64,000 bases of DNA from Flavobacterium pallidum. GTDB taxonomy: Bacteria; Bacteroidota; Bacteroidia; Flavobacteriales; Flavobacteriaceae. Where the stretch lies: positions 2,976,001 through 3,040,000 of the forward strand of contig NZ_CP029187.1 in the NCBI RefSeq assembly GCF_003097535.1, written 5' to 3'. The notes below the pieces were generated by a model, which did no database searches, was not told where the DNA came from, and saw nothing but the letters and a program-made list of their open reading frames with translations. The position numbers and the translations under genes are program-made. Within the stretch, counting starts at the first letter, position 1. The number at the start of each line of letters is the position of its first letter. This document shows positions 1 through 8,872 of the stretch, one piece after another.

Positions 1-1622
1 AAAGCGTTTCTCTTTCGGCAAACTGGATGTGGCCCTGTAAAAATGAAGGCGAAGATGCGCGTTTGTATGAGGCAGTCCAAGCCTGTTCGGATTTCGCTAT
101 CGAATTGGGGATCAATATTCCGACAGGAAAGGATTCACTTTCAATGAAGCAGAAATATCCCGATGGCGATGTGATTGCTCCGGGAACGGTCATCATTTCT
201 GCGGCAGCAAATTGCAACGACATTTCGGCTGTAGTTGAACCTGTGCTGAAGAAAAACGGCGGGGATATTTATTACCTGAACCTTTCGAATGACGCCCATA
301 AATTAGGCGGATCTTCATTTGCACAGACATTGAATAAAATCGGGACTGAAGCGCCTACAATCAATGATTCAAAATCATTCAAGGCAGCTTTCGGACTTGT
401 GCAGCAATTGATCCGCGAAGGGAAAATCAAAGCTGGACACGATATCGGCAGCGGCGGTTTGATTACGACATTGCTGGAAATGTGTTTTGCTGATGTGAAC
501 CTCGGCGCTGAACTGGACCTGAGTTCTATTTGCGAAAGCGACACCGTAAAACTGTTATTTGCTGAAAATATCGGCATTGTATTCCAGGCTGATTTGGGTG
601 TGGAAGCAATTTTTAAGCAAAATAATATCACACTATTCCATATCGGAAAAGCGACTGCCAGCAATACTTTAAGCATCACCAACAATAACGACGTATTGTC
701 TTTTGACATTCATAAAACAAGGGACACCTGGTATAAGACTTCTTATCTGTTAGATCAGAAACAATCAGGTACGAAAAAAGCGAAAGAGCGTTTCGACAAT
801 TATAAAAACCAACCATTACAGTTTGTTTTCCCAACCCTTTTTGACGGAAAGAAACCCGTAATCGACCCATTTAAACCGCGTCCGAAAGCAGCCATCATCC
901 GTGAAAAAGGCAGCAACTCCGAGCGCGAAATGGCCAATGCAATGTACCTTGCCGGTTTTGATGTTAAGGACGTGCACATGACCGATTTGATTTCAGGCCG
1001 TGAGACGCTCGAAGACATTCAGTTCATTGGAGCGGTCGGTGGGTTTTCGAATTCCGATGTTTTGGGATCTGCAAAAGGTTGGGCTGGCGCGTTTTTGTAC
1101 AATGAAAAAGCGAAAGCGGCGCTGGAGAATTTCTTCAAAAGGGACGACACTTTATCAGTCGGAATCTGCAATGGTTGCCAGCTATTCATCGAATTAGGGC
1201 TCATTAATCCTGACCATTCCGAGAAACCGAAAATGAAGCACAATGATTCACGCAAACATGAAAGCGGATTCACTTCGGTAACAATCCAGGAAAACAATTC
1301 GGTGATGCTGTCCTCACTGGCAGGAAGTACGCTGGGAGTGTGGATCTCGCACGGTGAAGGTAAATTTGATTTGCCTTATGGAGAAGACCGTTATGATGTC
1401 GTAGCCAAATATGCGTATGAAGGCTATCCGGCCAACCCGAACGGTTCTCACTATGATATCGCTATGATGGCGAGCAGTGACGGACGCCATTTAGTGATGA
1501 TGCCGCATATTGAACGTTCCACTTTCCAATGGAACTGGGCAAATTATCCGGACGGCCGTAATGATGAAGTGTCGCCGTGGCACCAGGCATTTGTGAATGC
1601 GAGGCTTTGGCTGGAGAAATAA
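1..1622 (+). CDS. purL: Phosphoribosylformylglycinamidine synthase PurL, C-terminal part (cut by window edge)
   Basis: This is the ATP-dependent enzyme of the fourth step of de novo purine synthesis, converting FGAR plus glutamine to FGAM. The reading frame is open from base 3, so the first Met at base 27 is internal and the true start lies left of the window. About 539 residues are visible, less than half of the large single-chain PurL. The first half is the end of the AIRS-like synthase domains (GxDSLSMK near residue 45, then SGGL). From about residue 290 a class I glutamine amidotransferase domain follows, with the nucleophile Cys in GICNGCQ and the His/Glu pair in PHIERS. The single-chain form with fused amidotransferase is the proteobacterial/Bacteroidota type, not the separate PurL/PurQ/PurS type. 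A terminator hairpin lies at 1755-1786. The identification is very secure. Confidence 0.97.
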   Translation, partial: SVSLSANWMWPCKNEGEDARLYEAVQACSDFAIELGINIPTGKDSLSMKQKYPDGDVIAPGTVIISAAANCNDISAVVEPVLKKNGGDIYYLNLSNDAHKLGGSSFAQTLNKIGTEAPTINDSKSFKAAFGLVQQLIREGKIKAGHDIGSGGLITTLLEMCFADVNLGAELDLSSICESDTVKLLFAENIGIVFQADLGVEAIFKQNNITLFHIGKATASNTLSITNNNDVLSFDIHKTRDTWYKTSYLLDQKQSGTKKAKERFDNYKNQPLQFVFPTLFDGKKPVIDPFKPRPKAAIIREKGSNSEREMANAMYLAGFDVKDVHMTDLISGRETLEDIQFIGAVGGFSNSDVLGSAKGWAGAFLYNEKAKAALENFFKRDDTLSVGICNGCQLFIELGLINPDHSEKPKMKHNDSRKHESGFTSVTIQENNSVMLSSLAGSTLGVWISHGEGKFDLPYGEDRYDVVAKYAYEGYPANPNGSHYDIAMMASSDGRHLVMMPHIERSTFQWNWANYPDGRNDEVSPWHQAFVNARLWLEK

Positions 1623-1640
1623 GTTTAAACGGTACTAAAT

Positions 1641-1748
1641 GGATTTTAAGACCGCTGCGCTTTAGGATTACAGGATCCTCAGCATAGTCTTAAAATCTTC
1701 AAGTCTTACTGTCTTACAATCCTGCAAGATCATAAGATTCCTAAAATC
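1641..1748. repeat. Dispersed inverted-repeat element, copy A
   Basis: This intergenic element follows purL. It begins with gattttaagaccgctgcgct and contains the partner segment agtcttaaaatc near 1686, then further related segments (tcttactgtcttacaatcc, taagattcctaaaatc). The first 20 bases are the same as in copy D at 51868. It is one of four related copies in the window, each next to the 3' end of a gene. Confidence 0.7.
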
Positions 1749-1754
1749 TCACAT

Positions 1755-1786
1755 AAAGGCTTTCAGGAATGGAAGCCTTTTTTTAT
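1755..1786 (+). terminator. Intrinsic terminator of purL
   Basis: The stem AAAGGCTT / AAGCCTTT has a 10-nt loop and is followed by a T-rich run. It lies 133 bases after the purL stop, beyond repeat copy A. Confidence 0.75.
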
Positions 1787-1809
1787 TTTTAGCCGATACA
1801 AATCCAACC

Positions 1810-2580
1810 ATGAACCATAACTCCTGCCTGAACTGCGGTAAACTTGTACACAGCCGATTCTGTCCTGATTGCGGGCAAAGAACCGATACCCACCGCATTG
1901 TCCTGAAACATTTCCTGTTGCATGATCTGCTGCATGGCGTGTGGCACCTCGAACGCGGCATATTATTTACGATTAGAGAAGCATTCGTAAGGCCGGGACA
2001 GGCTGCATTGGATTATGTCTCAGGCAAACGCATCAGGTATTACAATGTGTTTTATCTTTGCTTACTTATCATCGGATTGAACATTGTGCTAAATCACTTT
2101 TACGATAGTTTTCTGCCAGAGGAGCACATCCAAAGGAAACTTCCCGACGGCTCCTACGATGCCTCCGGTTTTTTCAAGGACAATATTAAATTTATCCTGC
2201 TGGGTATCGTACCGATGTTAGGATTGTCCGCATATACCGTATTCGGCAGGCTAAAGCTGAACCTTGCAGAGCACTTTATATTAGGCGGGATATGTTTATT
2301 GGGGGAACTCGTTATCGGATTGGGCTTTTTCACTGTTGCCTTCCTGGTGCAGTTGCCAGGCATGCCGGATGCTGCCGATTATGCCGTCCTTTTGATACTA
2401 TTGACCATGTTCTTTTATCCGGCATGGGTTTATGGAAACGCGACAAAAGGAATTTACAAATGGTGGGGTAAACTTTGGCGGATGATCTTGTTTTACATCC
2501 TTTCTATTATTTTAATGCTGTTTACGCTGGGTCTTGTATTGTCTATTCTTAGCGGATTTAAGGGAACAGTAAGTTTTTAA
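1810..2580 (+). CDS. DUF3667 family membrane protein with N-terminal zinc ribbon
   Basis: A 256-residue protein of unknown function. It opens with two CxxC pairs (residues 6-9 and 18-21) that would form a zinc ribbon. A conserved block follows (HDLLHGVWHLERGI, then FVRPGQAALDYVSGKR), which is the signature I associate with Pfam DUF3667. The rest holds four to five hydrophobic segments (about residues 77-95, 125-145, 155-185, 190-205 and 220-250), so it is probably an inner-membrane protein. The start is the ATG at 1810; nothing longer is plausible because the purL terminator ends 24 bases upstream. It is probably a single-gene unit facing the convergent sulfatase gene. The function is not known; the family is common in Bacteroidota. 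Confidence 0.85.
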   Translation: MNHNSCLNCGKLVHSRFCPDCGQRTDTHRIVLKHFLLHDLLHGVWHLERGILFTIREAFVRPGQAALDYVSGKRIRYYNVFYLCLLIIGLNIVLNHFYDSFLPEEHIQRKLPDGSYDASGFFKDNIKFILLGIVPMLGLSAYTVFGRLKLNLAEHFILGGICLLGELVIGLGFFTVAFLVQLPGMPDAADYAVLLILLTMFFYPAWVYGNATKGIYKWWGKLWRMILFYILSIILMLFTLGLVLSILSGFKGTVSF

Positions 2581-2587
2581 TGTTTCA

Positions 2588-4519
2588 TCATCTCATCGTA
2601 CTCCCACTCAATCGCTTATCAATAACCCGTTCCATATAATCCTGTAAGAAAGCCTTACAGCGCAATTCCAATAAGTTCATCTCTACGTTTCGCTTTGAAA
2701 TCAGGTTGTGCTCCATGCCTTTGTCTTCTTTGGCATAAAAACCGACCGCTTTCTTTCCGTCAAAAGTGCAGATGTAATTCCCGCACATCATCTGGTACAG
2801 GTTTGCCGAATACTTTATTACGAATGGCGGAACCTTAGTGTCACTAATCAAACTCCTCCCCCAGCTCCTGAACGGCTTCTGGTACCCGATCATATCCAAA
2901 ACCGTAGGATACAAATCGATCTGTTGGGCAAAATCATCGTTTACGCCGGCATATTTTCCGTCCGGCCTGTAAATCATCATCGCCACGGCATTGCGGTTGA
3001 ATTCTTTCTTATATTCATCATAAAATACCGTGTTGCCATGGTCGCCGACCAAAATAAAGATGGTGTTGTTAAACCATGGCTGGGATTTCGCTTTCGCAAA
3101 AAATCGCTTCAGGGCGTAGTCCGTATACCCGATGCACTGGTGGATGTTTACATCGCCCTTAGGGAATTTGCCTTCATATTTCGCAGGCACTTTATAAGGT
3201 TCGTGCGAGGATACTGAAAATAAGGTTGCTAAAAAAGGCTGCTTTTGCTTATTAAGCTCGCGGTCAAAAAACTGGAAGAACGGTTCATCCCAGATCCCCC
3301 ATACGCCATCAAAATCCGCATCATTATTGTATTCCGTCTTGCCAAAATACTGATCAGTGCCTAAGATATTCGAATAACCGAGGAATCCCATCGAGCCATT
3401 CGGCGCACCATGGAAAAAGGAAGTCGAATAACCCTCGCTTTCCAACGTCGAAACCAAAGATTCCGTAGGCTGTTTAGGATAAGGCGAAGAAGTAAAAGCA
3501 TCCTTAAACGACGGAATACCTGCCAATATCGACGACACGGCATGGATCGATTTATGCCCGTTCGAATACGCATTCGTAAAAATCAGGCTATGCTGCGCCA
3601 GTGAATCCACAAAAGGTGTGTAACCGCGGTAGTTTGGGATGTTCGCGTTTTTATTCAGGCAGCCATAATATTCCCGGGCATTGCTTTCCAGGATAAAGAT
3701 CACGACATTCGGTTTTGAAGGCGGATTGTTGTGATATGCTTTCACAGGCATGACAAGCGAATCGATATCGGCTTTTGAAACCAGGCTGACCTTCTGGAAG
3801 CTGTTGCTGAACATCGTACGGATAATCGCAAACGGCGTGTTCATCACAATATCGGCCTGACTTGCCACGCGCACATAACGGCTGGCATCGATCAGATTGA
3901 TGGGACGCGTACTTTTTTGGAAATCGCCGCGGATGCCGCCTATCGTCAGCGTAGCAATAATCAGGAAAGCCATCACTGAAGCGATGAAATAACGTCCGTA
4001 AAATAATATCCGGTCCGGTTTCACCCTGACTTTCTTATACAAATAAATCCAAAGTCCGAACATCACAAAAAACAATAAGAACACATGCCAATACCCGGTA
4101 AGGAAGTTCCAGAAAAGCAGTGCCTTATTCGATTCATGCGCCACCGAATCCGTTATGGCAACAGTTGACCGCCCAAAGTTGAAGCGGTAATAAATGAAAT
4201 CGATAAAGTTCGTTGCATAAGCGATTCCATTCGTAATGAAATACAGGTAAAACAGGAATTTCTGGTATTGCGGGCGCGTATTGGTCGTAAACGGCAAAAT
4301 CGAAAATACTATGAACAATGCATTCACATAAAGGATGGCCGTAGTGTCAAATGCCAAACCGTGGTAATACAGCGTGAGGAATTCCCATGGCCCATCCACA
4401 GGAATCAGTCCGGAATTGTACCAGTAAAACAACAGCCGCGCTACAAAATAAAACACATAAGCCAGCAGGATTCGGTAAAATAAGGCTTTATATTCCTGCA
4501 GTCTTGGAAATCTGGACAT
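2588..4519 (-). CDS. LTA synthase family membrane sulfatase (phosphoglycerol transferase-like)
   Basis: A 643-residue protein with five predicted N-terminal membrane segments (about residues 15-35, 45-70, 80-105, 130-155, 170-190) and a C-terminal extracytoplasmic sulfatase fold (about 260-560). Visible motifs are PNVVIFILESNAREYYG at the fold start, NGHKSIHAVSSILAGIP around the presumed nucleophile, SSHEPYKVP, and the metal-binding VGDHGNTV. LtaS/MdoB relatives transfer phosphoglycerol or phosphoethanolamine groups. Bacteroidota lack classical lipoteichoic acid, so the real substrate (perhaps a lipid or glycan headgroup) is unknown. I chose the ATG at 4519; a TTG two codons upstream is less likely. 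The gene lies just downstream of the BamA/TamA-like gene on the same strand and may be the last member of the envelope cluster. Confidence 0.88.
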   Translation of the reverse strand: MSRFPRLQEYKALFYRILLAYVFYFVARLLFYWYNSGLIPVDGPWEFLTLYYHGLAFDTTAILYVNALFIVFSILPFTTNTRPQYQKFLFYLYFITNGIAYATNFIDFIYYRFNFGRSTVAITDSVAHESNKALLFWNFLTGYWHVFLLFFVMFGLWIYLYKKVRVKPDRILFYGRYFIASVMAFLIIATLTIGGIRGDFQKSTRPINLIDASRYVRVASQADIVMNTPFAIIRTMFSNSFQKVSLVSKADIDSLVMPVKAYHNNPPSKPNVVIFILESNAREYYGCLNKNANIPNYRGYTPFVDSLAQHSLIFTNAYSNGHKSIHAVSSILAGIPSFKDAFTSSPYPKQPTESLVSTLESEGYSTSFFHGAPNGSMGFLGYSNILGTDQYFGKTEYNNDADFDGVWGIWDEPFFQFFDRELNKQKQPFLATLFSVSSHEPYKVPAKYEGKFPKGDVNIHQCIGYTDYALKRFFAKAKSQPWFNNTIFILVGDHGNTVFYDEYKKEFNRNAVAMMIYRPDGKYAGVNDDFAQQIDLYPTVLDMIGYQKPFRSWGRSLISDTKVPPFVIKYSANLYQMMCGNYICTFDGKKAVGFYAKEDKGMEHNLISKRNVEMNLLELRCKAFLQDYMERVIDKRLSGSTMR

Positions 4520-4607
4520 GGGCAAATAATTTGATTACGGAATGCAAAAATAGGGAATTTACACTTTCAAATAGGTACATCCCGAAAGTGTCATTACAAA
4601 TGGTCGA

Positions 4608-6479
4608 TTATTTATAAATAATCGTCCGCGGTTTTCCCAACTCAAAATCCTGCAGCCCAAAATCCTCTGTCTCAAAAGTATTAGTCTTGGTAATATTGCT
4701 CCCCTCGCCCGGAATCGTCGGATAATAGGCCAATGACAGCTGGAACGAACTGAACACCAGGTAATCATTGCTGATGATAAGCCCAATCCCGATGGTGGAA
4801 TATATTTTACTTTTGGTCAGTCCCACCCGGTCATCGCCAATCATCGCCGCAGTATAGTTGAAATACGGATTCAGGCGGAAACCCCAGAGATTCCATGGAG
4901 AGTACGCCTGTGTCTGCAACCCGAGCACCAGTTTTTTCGTACCATACACCGCACTGTTAAACCCACGTATGCCAGCACTGTTATTGCCCTGTGAACCGGC
5001 GCCGTAATTGCCCTGGAAACCACTGCTTTCATTAATCGTAAGCCTGTCCCCGATCGAGTTCAGCCGGTTGGTACCCAGGATAAGCTGCGGTTTGATAAAT
5101 TGCCTGAACTTCCACTTTCCGCTTTCAAGAAGGTTTGTGAAATAGGTGGCCTGGAATGAAAAGGCCGTCTGTTCCGCTTTTCCATCATTAAAAAAAGTAC
5201 CATATTCAAAATTCGTACTAAGGTACCCGAACTTGAAGTAATTGCCGTAGGATGCCCTACCGCCGATATAAGGCCTCTTAATCCCGTTTTTAAATTGGTA
5301 ACCGCCGGTAATGCCATATATTTTCCCGACAGGTACATCTTCAACAATCCCATAATTAAAAAGGAATTTGTCCTCAACGAACTGCCTTGATGAAATCCCG
5401 ATGCCACCCAGGTAGAACTTTTCACCACTAAAGAAATTAATCGAATCGTAAGCGATATGAGGGCTTTCGCGGAATTGCACATGCAACGCCCGCGCGGCAA
5501 GGATCAGGTTCGTCGTGCGTTCATCTTCAGTATTTCCATTAAAAATCCTGATGGCATGCCCAACCCAGTAATCCTGTGAATTGTATTTGAGGTTCTGGCT
5601 GGCATAATTCATGTTTTTATCCGGCAGCGAATCTTTGCGGAACTGCTGGTCAACATACACTCCGCCGGCCCACTTTGCGTAGGGCGAATAAAAAGGCCGC
5701 TCTACATTAAGGCTTTTGCCGTAATAACCATCAAGGTCAATCTGGTAAATGGCGGTGGTTTTTACAAAAGAATTCAGGATGTTTGGGACGGTGTATTTCA
5801 TCCGGTACGCATTCTTCCCATCTTCTATCCTATTGGTAAACTTGTTTTCAAACTGATGACCTGACCCAAGGAAATTACGTTCCTCGAGTTCGATGGAAGT
5901 TCGTGTACTCGACAAAGAACCACGTGGAATAAGGCTCCATGAATCCAGGACACGCACATATACATCCACCGAATCCGGACTCCCAGGAATGGCTTCGGCG
6001 TCAATCAGTACACTGCTCACAAACCTTTGGGAACGCACCAGACGCTCAGATTCCCGAACGAGTAAAGTGTCGAGCGGACGGTTCCTTTTAATCAACAGGA
6101 TATTTTTTATCGCGAGCTGGCTGGACTTGATGTGAAAACGATTTCCCGCTTTCTCAGCCCAGTTTTTCGGGCGTTTGGTAGTGTCAGCAACTGAATAACC
6201 GAAAGGATCATAGGTCGTAACCTCAATGGTTCGGATGATTTTCCCTTCAAAAGCTTTGTATCTTCGCTTCCGCGGCTTGCGGATGGGATTTGACTTTTTA
6301 ACTTCCGTAGGTTCGAAAATCAGTTTGTGGAGGTTCTTCATAAACTTGCTCCGCTTTGAATACTTTTCAATTTTCTTATACATTGCAGCCGAATCCTTGA
6401 CTACAGGCTTCACCTGCGCATTCGCGCTTACGCAAAAAAGAAAGAAAAAAATGGGAGCAAATAAATATTTTAAGGGCAT
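4608..6479 (-). CDS. BamA/TamA-type outer membrane beta-barrel protein
   Basis: A 623-residue protein starting at the ATG at 6479. The signal peptide starts MPLKYLFAPIFFFLFC and ends near SANAQ. An upstream TTG at 6557 would add 26 residues without signal character and is rejected. Residues about 75-190 look like POTRA-type repeats (GKIIRTIEVTTYDPFG, then FVSSVLIDAEAIPGSPDSVD). The remaining two thirds is rich in alternating aromatic and polar strands, ending in a C-terminal beta strand typical of an Omp85-like barrel. It probably inserts or secretes envelope components. It lies about 75 bases downstream of the small unknown gene and is probably part of the 8.7-2.6 kb minus-strand run. The barrel call is good; the exact subfamily is uncertain. 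Confidence 0.78.
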   Translation of the reverse strand: MPLKYLFAPIFFFLFCVSANAQVKPVVKDSAAMYKKIEKYSKRSKFMKNLHKLIFEPTEVKKSNPIRKPRKRRYKAFEGKIIRTIEVTTYDPFGYSVADTTKRPKNWAEKAGNRFHIKSSQLAIKNILLIKRNRPLDTLLVRESERLVRSQRFVSSVLIDAEAIPGSPDSVDVYVRVLDSWSLIPRGSLSSTRTSIELEERNFLGSGHQFENKFTNRIEDGKNAYRMKYTVPNILNSFVKTTAIYQIDLDGYYGKSLNVERPFYSPYAKWAGGVYVDQQFRKDSLPDKNMNYASQNLKYNSQDYWVGHAIRIFNGNTEDERTTNLILAARALHVQFRESPHIAYDSINFFSGEKFYLGGIGISSRQFVEDKFLFNYGIVEDVPVGKIYGITGGYQFKNGIKRPYIGGRASYGNYFKFGYLSTNFEYGTFFNDGKAEQTAFSFQATYFTNLLESGKWKFRQFIKPQLILGTNRLNSIGDRLTINESSGFQGNYGAGSQGNNSAGIRGFNSAVYGTKKLVLGLQTQAYSPWNLWGFRLNPYFNYTAAMIGDDRVGLTKSKIYSTIGIGLIISNDYLVFSSFQLSLAYYPTIPGEGSNITKTNTFETEDFGLQDFELGKPRTIIYK

Positions 6480-6553
6480 CGGCGGTATTTGGATGAACAA
6501 TGTAAGAAAAGTTCCCTTACGAAAAAAGCCTCTGCCAATAGTGTAATTTTTTG

Positions 6554-6919
6554 TCAATCCATCAGGGAATTAGCATGAGATTTCGGCTTGGCTGACAACG
6601 GGGTTTTAATGATCATTTTCGACACCGCCGCCTGGGCTACATTGCCCAGCATCGTTTTGAAAAAATTGTGTGATTTCCCTACGATGACTTTTCGGGCGAT
6701 AAATCCACCCAACAGTCCGACGCCAAGTTTAATCAGTTTGTTCTTCAGGGTTGGGCCACCAGTGATGTCCTGGATTTTTTCCCTGATGATATTCTTCGGA
6801 TTCAGACTTTCTACGGTGTAGTGGAAATGATCTGTAAGGTCCTGCATTTCAGCTTCCCTTTGCATTTCCATCGCTTTGATGGCCTGCCCGAGCGAGAAAT
6901 CGTCATTAATGAGTTGCAT
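6554..6919 (-). CDS. Small protein of unknown function in envelope cluster
   Basis: A 121-residue protein with no domain I can name. The N-terminal half is charged and helical (residues 1-60, with a MEMQREAEMQDL stretch). A glycine-rich hydrophobic segment follows near residues 66-78 (LGVGLLGGFIARKV), then a basic tail with several lysines. It overlaps the end of the holin-X-like gene by 14 bases, so the two are surely co-transcribed and possibly translationally coupled. The pattern resembles small helper proteins found beside holin-X/YtxH genes in Flavobacteria. It may be a peripheral or single-pass inner-membrane partner of the upstream gene; this is inference from context only. Confidence 0.75.
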   Translation of the reverse strand: MQLINDDFSLGQAIKAMEMQREAEMQDLTDHFHYTVESLNPKNIIREKIQDITGGPTLKNKLIKLGVGLLGGFIARKVIVGKSHNFFKTMLGNVAQAAVSKMIIKTPLSAKPKSHANSLMD

Positions 6920-7283
6920 CGCGTTGTTTTTCTTTAAAGATTTCCTTGATTACATAATTGTTGAATCGAAGTTCAATGTATTTCTTCCTGACGAAAACCA
7001 GGATAGCCGTCACAATGACATAAAAACCTGCCATCACAAAGAAACCGTAATAGGCTTTGCCCAGCAAATCACCGATGTACAGTGACAGGCCGATTGTCAG
7101 CAAGAAGAAAAATAAAGCAATACTGACCGCAATAATGATCCTCGACGCAACGGATGCAAATACATCGGTGACTTTGTCAATGGCTTTGAGCCGGTAGAGC
7201 TGAATGGTCGTTTTTCCATATTGCTCAGCCTTGTCAAAAAGTTCGCTGACGAGTACTGCTTTATCTTTCATAATTCCTGACAT
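6906..7283 (-). CDS. Holin-X/DUF1469-like inner-membrane protein
   Basis: A 125-residue protein with a charged N-terminus, two hydrophobic segments (about residues 48-70 and 77-98) and a basic C-terminal tail (KEIFKEKQRD). This arrangement matches the putative actinobacterial holin-X / DUF1469 family, which despite the name is mostly a chromosomal envelope protein. There are no phage genes nearby, so a lytic role is not supported. The ATG at 7283 is 7 bases after the stop of the YtxH gene; a second ATG at 7271 has AGGAA only 2 bases upstream, so the start is unsettled. Co-transcription with YtxH upstream and the 121-residue gene downstream is likely. Confidence 0.8.
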   Translation of the reverse strand: MSGIMKDKAVLVSELFDKAEQYGKTTIQLYRLKAIDKVTDVFASVASRIIIAVSIALFFFLLTIGLSLYIGDLLGKAYYGFFVMAGFYVIVTAILVFVRKKYIELRFNNYVIKEIFKEKQRDATH

Positions 7284-7290
7284 TTAGTGG

Positions 7291-7578
7291 TTATTTTACT
7301 GCGTTGGCAGCACTGGTCGCACTTGATTTTGCTTCAGATGCCAATTCTTTTCCTTCTTCATAAAAATCAGAAGCACGGTCTTTTACTGATTCAAAACGAG
7401 AGGAAATCTGATCTACTACATCCGTATATTTCTGCTTTAAGCCATCAACGGAATCCTTCCCTTTTTTTGCGATTTTTCCGCGTGTGGCAGAACCTTTGTC
7501 CGGTGCGAACAAAATTCCCAAAACTGCTCCTGCTGCCAATCCGGCCAGCGCTCCTAAAACTACTTTACCTGTACTCAT
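7291..7578 (-). CDS. YtxH domain-containing protein
   Basis: A 95-residue protein starting MSTGKVVLGALAGLAAGAVL at the ATG at 7578. It has a single glycine/alanine-rich membrane segment, followed by LFAPDKGSATRGKIAKKG and a long amphipathic helix (about residues 40-95) rich in Lys, Asp and Ser. This is the YtxH pattern (a membrane anchor, the LFAPxxGxxTR motif and a helical tail), known as a general-stress-associated family. A longer reading from an upstream alternative start at 7626 would add 16 polar residues before the membrane anchor and is less likely. It precedes the holin-X-like gene by only a few bases. Confidence 0.88.
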   Translation of the reverse strand: MSTGKVVLGALAGLAAGAVLGILFAPDKGSATRGKIAKKGKDSVDGLKQKYTDVVDQISSRFESVKDRASDFYEEGKELASEAKSSATSAANAVK

Positions 7579-7635
7579 CTTAGTTGTATTTAAATTAATG
7601 AATTGATTATTTTCTTTTTCTAGCAAAATTTCCCG

Positions 7636-8286
7636 TTAAAACATGTAACCTACAGTCAGTTGCAAGACCTGGTTTTTATAATTGACATCGGATGAATCGC
7701 CATCGCTGTCTGTCTTACTGATATCCCACGCACCACGGGCTGAGATGACGAGGTTACTGATGGTGAAGTCGGCACCGACCGTAAATCCGAAGATGTTCTT
7801 CTTGTAATTCTGCCCGTTGATGTCCTCTTCCTGCTCGTTGGTGAAATCACCGTCGTTGAAGTTGTTCTTAGTCTGGATCAGGTAAGAGAATTGCGGACCG
7901 GCAAGTATTGAAAACACAGGGCTCGCTTTAAATTGCAATTGCAAAGGGATATCAATGTAAGTGTTGGTCCTTTTGTATTCATAATCATTGCCCAAAAACG
8001 ATCCTGAAACTTTGAAACCTTTTTCAGAATACATGACCTCAGGCTGGAAACCGATTACTTTCCCAATCGGGATAGCGACAAAGGCTCCTGCAGCAAACCC
8101 GACTTTATTATCGGCTACAAAATCGTTGTTCTGTTCATCATAAACGTTTGAAAGGTTGATACCTGCTTTGACCCCAAAGCGTACGGATTCGCGGTTGTCA
8201 TCAACTGTGGTCGTCGTTTGCTGCGCTGCTACCTTGAATAAGGCAAGATTGGCAAATAAAAATAAAAGGGCTGTTTTCTTTTTCAT
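7636..8286 (-). CDS. PorT-like outer membrane beta-barrel protein
   Basis: A 216-residue secreted protein. The signal peptide is about residues 1-21 (hydrophobic core LLFLFANLALF, cleavage near VAAQ). The mature part reads as an eight-strand barrel of the PF13568/PorT type: RFGVKAGINLSNVY, then FQPEVMYSEKGFKV, IDIPLQLQFKASP, and a final strand ending VGYMF with the terminal Phe typical of outer-membrane barrels. Its loops are rich in Asp and Asn. The family is widespread in Bacteroidota and the name does not prove a role in type IX secretion. It lies 33 bases after the coiled-coil lipoprotein gene and is probably in the same operon. Confidence 0.87.
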   Translation of the reverse strand: MKKKTALLFLFANLALFKVAAQQTTTTVDDNRESVRFGVKAGINLSNVYDEQNNDFVADNKVGFAAGAFVAIPIGKVIGFQPEVMYSEKGFKVSGSFLGNDYEYKRTNTYIDIPLQLQFKASPVFSILAGPQFSYLIQTKNNFNDGDFTNEQEEDINGQNYKKNIFGFTVGADFTISNLVISARGAWDISKTDSDGDSSDVNYKNQVLQLTVGYMF

Positions 8287-8319
8287 GGTGGTTTTTATTT
8301 GGATTTGTATTTATGGGTT

Positions 8320-8748
8320 TTATTTTCGGTTTATGGCTTCAAAGTCCTTTTCTAACGCTGCTGTACGGGCATCGATATCTTTTTTAAATGCGTCCCAGGT
8401 ATCAGCATTGTAAGTTCCGTAAGCGTCTAAAGTCTGCTTCAGCTCCATGTTTTTGATTTCCAGTTTTTCAACCTGTGCATTGAATTTTTGCTTTTGACTC
8501 ATGGTCCCATCGATGGCTTTAATTTTCAAATCGGCAATGGCAAGTTCATTATCGGTGATTTTCTTGCTGATCTTCATCCTGAAATTATCATATTCCCGCA
8601 TAGACTCGCTTTCGGCCTTAATCAATTTTTTTTGCGCCTGGATCATATCTTTCTGTGCATCCTTGAGTTTTTCTTCGTTGTTTTTACAAGAGGAAAATGA
8701 AAGCGAAAAACATAACGCAACAGCTGAAAGTAAGATTGATTTTTTCAT
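8320..8748 (-). CDS. Coiled-coil lipoprotein of unknown function
   Basis: A 142-residue protein with a lipoprotein signal: a hydrophobic core followed by a Cys at about residue 21 in LSFSSCKNN. The mature region is almost wholly helical, with strong heptad-like Lys/Glu/Leu patterns (about residues 25-120), so a periplasmic coiled coil is expected. There is no recognisable catalytic motif. It appears to be the first gene of the minus-strand envelope run that continues through the PorT-like, YtxH and holin-X genes. A perfect 13-base palindrome lies 53 bases upstream (8801-8813), with a near-consensus -7 box between them (CAAAGATG on the plus strand near 8777). Confidence 0.8.
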   Translation of the reverse strand: MKKSILLSAVALCFSLSFSSCKNNEEKLKDAQKDMIQAQKKLIKAESESMREYDNFRMKISKKITDNELAIADLKIKAIDGTMSQKQKFNAQVEKLEIKNMELKQTLDAYGTYNADTWDAFKKDIDARTAALEKDFEAINRK

Positions 8749-8800
8749 ATTGTTTCCGGTTTGGTTTCTACATTACAAAGATGCCAATCGCCTGAAAGAA

Positions 8801-8813
8801 TTGTGTTACACAA
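8801..8813. promoter_or_regulatory. Perfect palindrome, candidate operator upstream of envelope cluster
   Basis: TTGTGTTACACAA is a perfect inverted repeat around one central base, lying between the MlaD stop and the coiled-coil lipoprotein start. It sits roughly where an upstream operator would act on the lipoprotein promoter. The half-site TTGTG resembles those of CRP/FNR-type regulators, but the spacing is not theirs. This is a candidate only. Confidence 0.35.
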
Positions 8814-8872
8814 CTTTTTTTATAGTTTATAATATTTGCTTGATGGGATAATTACCACGTAAGTAAGTGCCT

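Noticed and set aside
272..709. 145-residue minus-strand frame inside purL
   Set aside because: It is fully antisense to the purL synthase domain; no family or start signal supports it.
1..1622. Apparent N-terminal truncation of purL
   Set aside because: The frame is open to base 3, so the gene is cut by the window edge and not broken. The same applies to glgB at the right end.
6906..7283. Holin-like gene as evidence of a prophage
   Set aside because: Neighbours are chromosomal envelope genes; no endolysin, capsid, integrase or other phage gene is within the window. Holin-X/DUF1469 is a common non-phage family.
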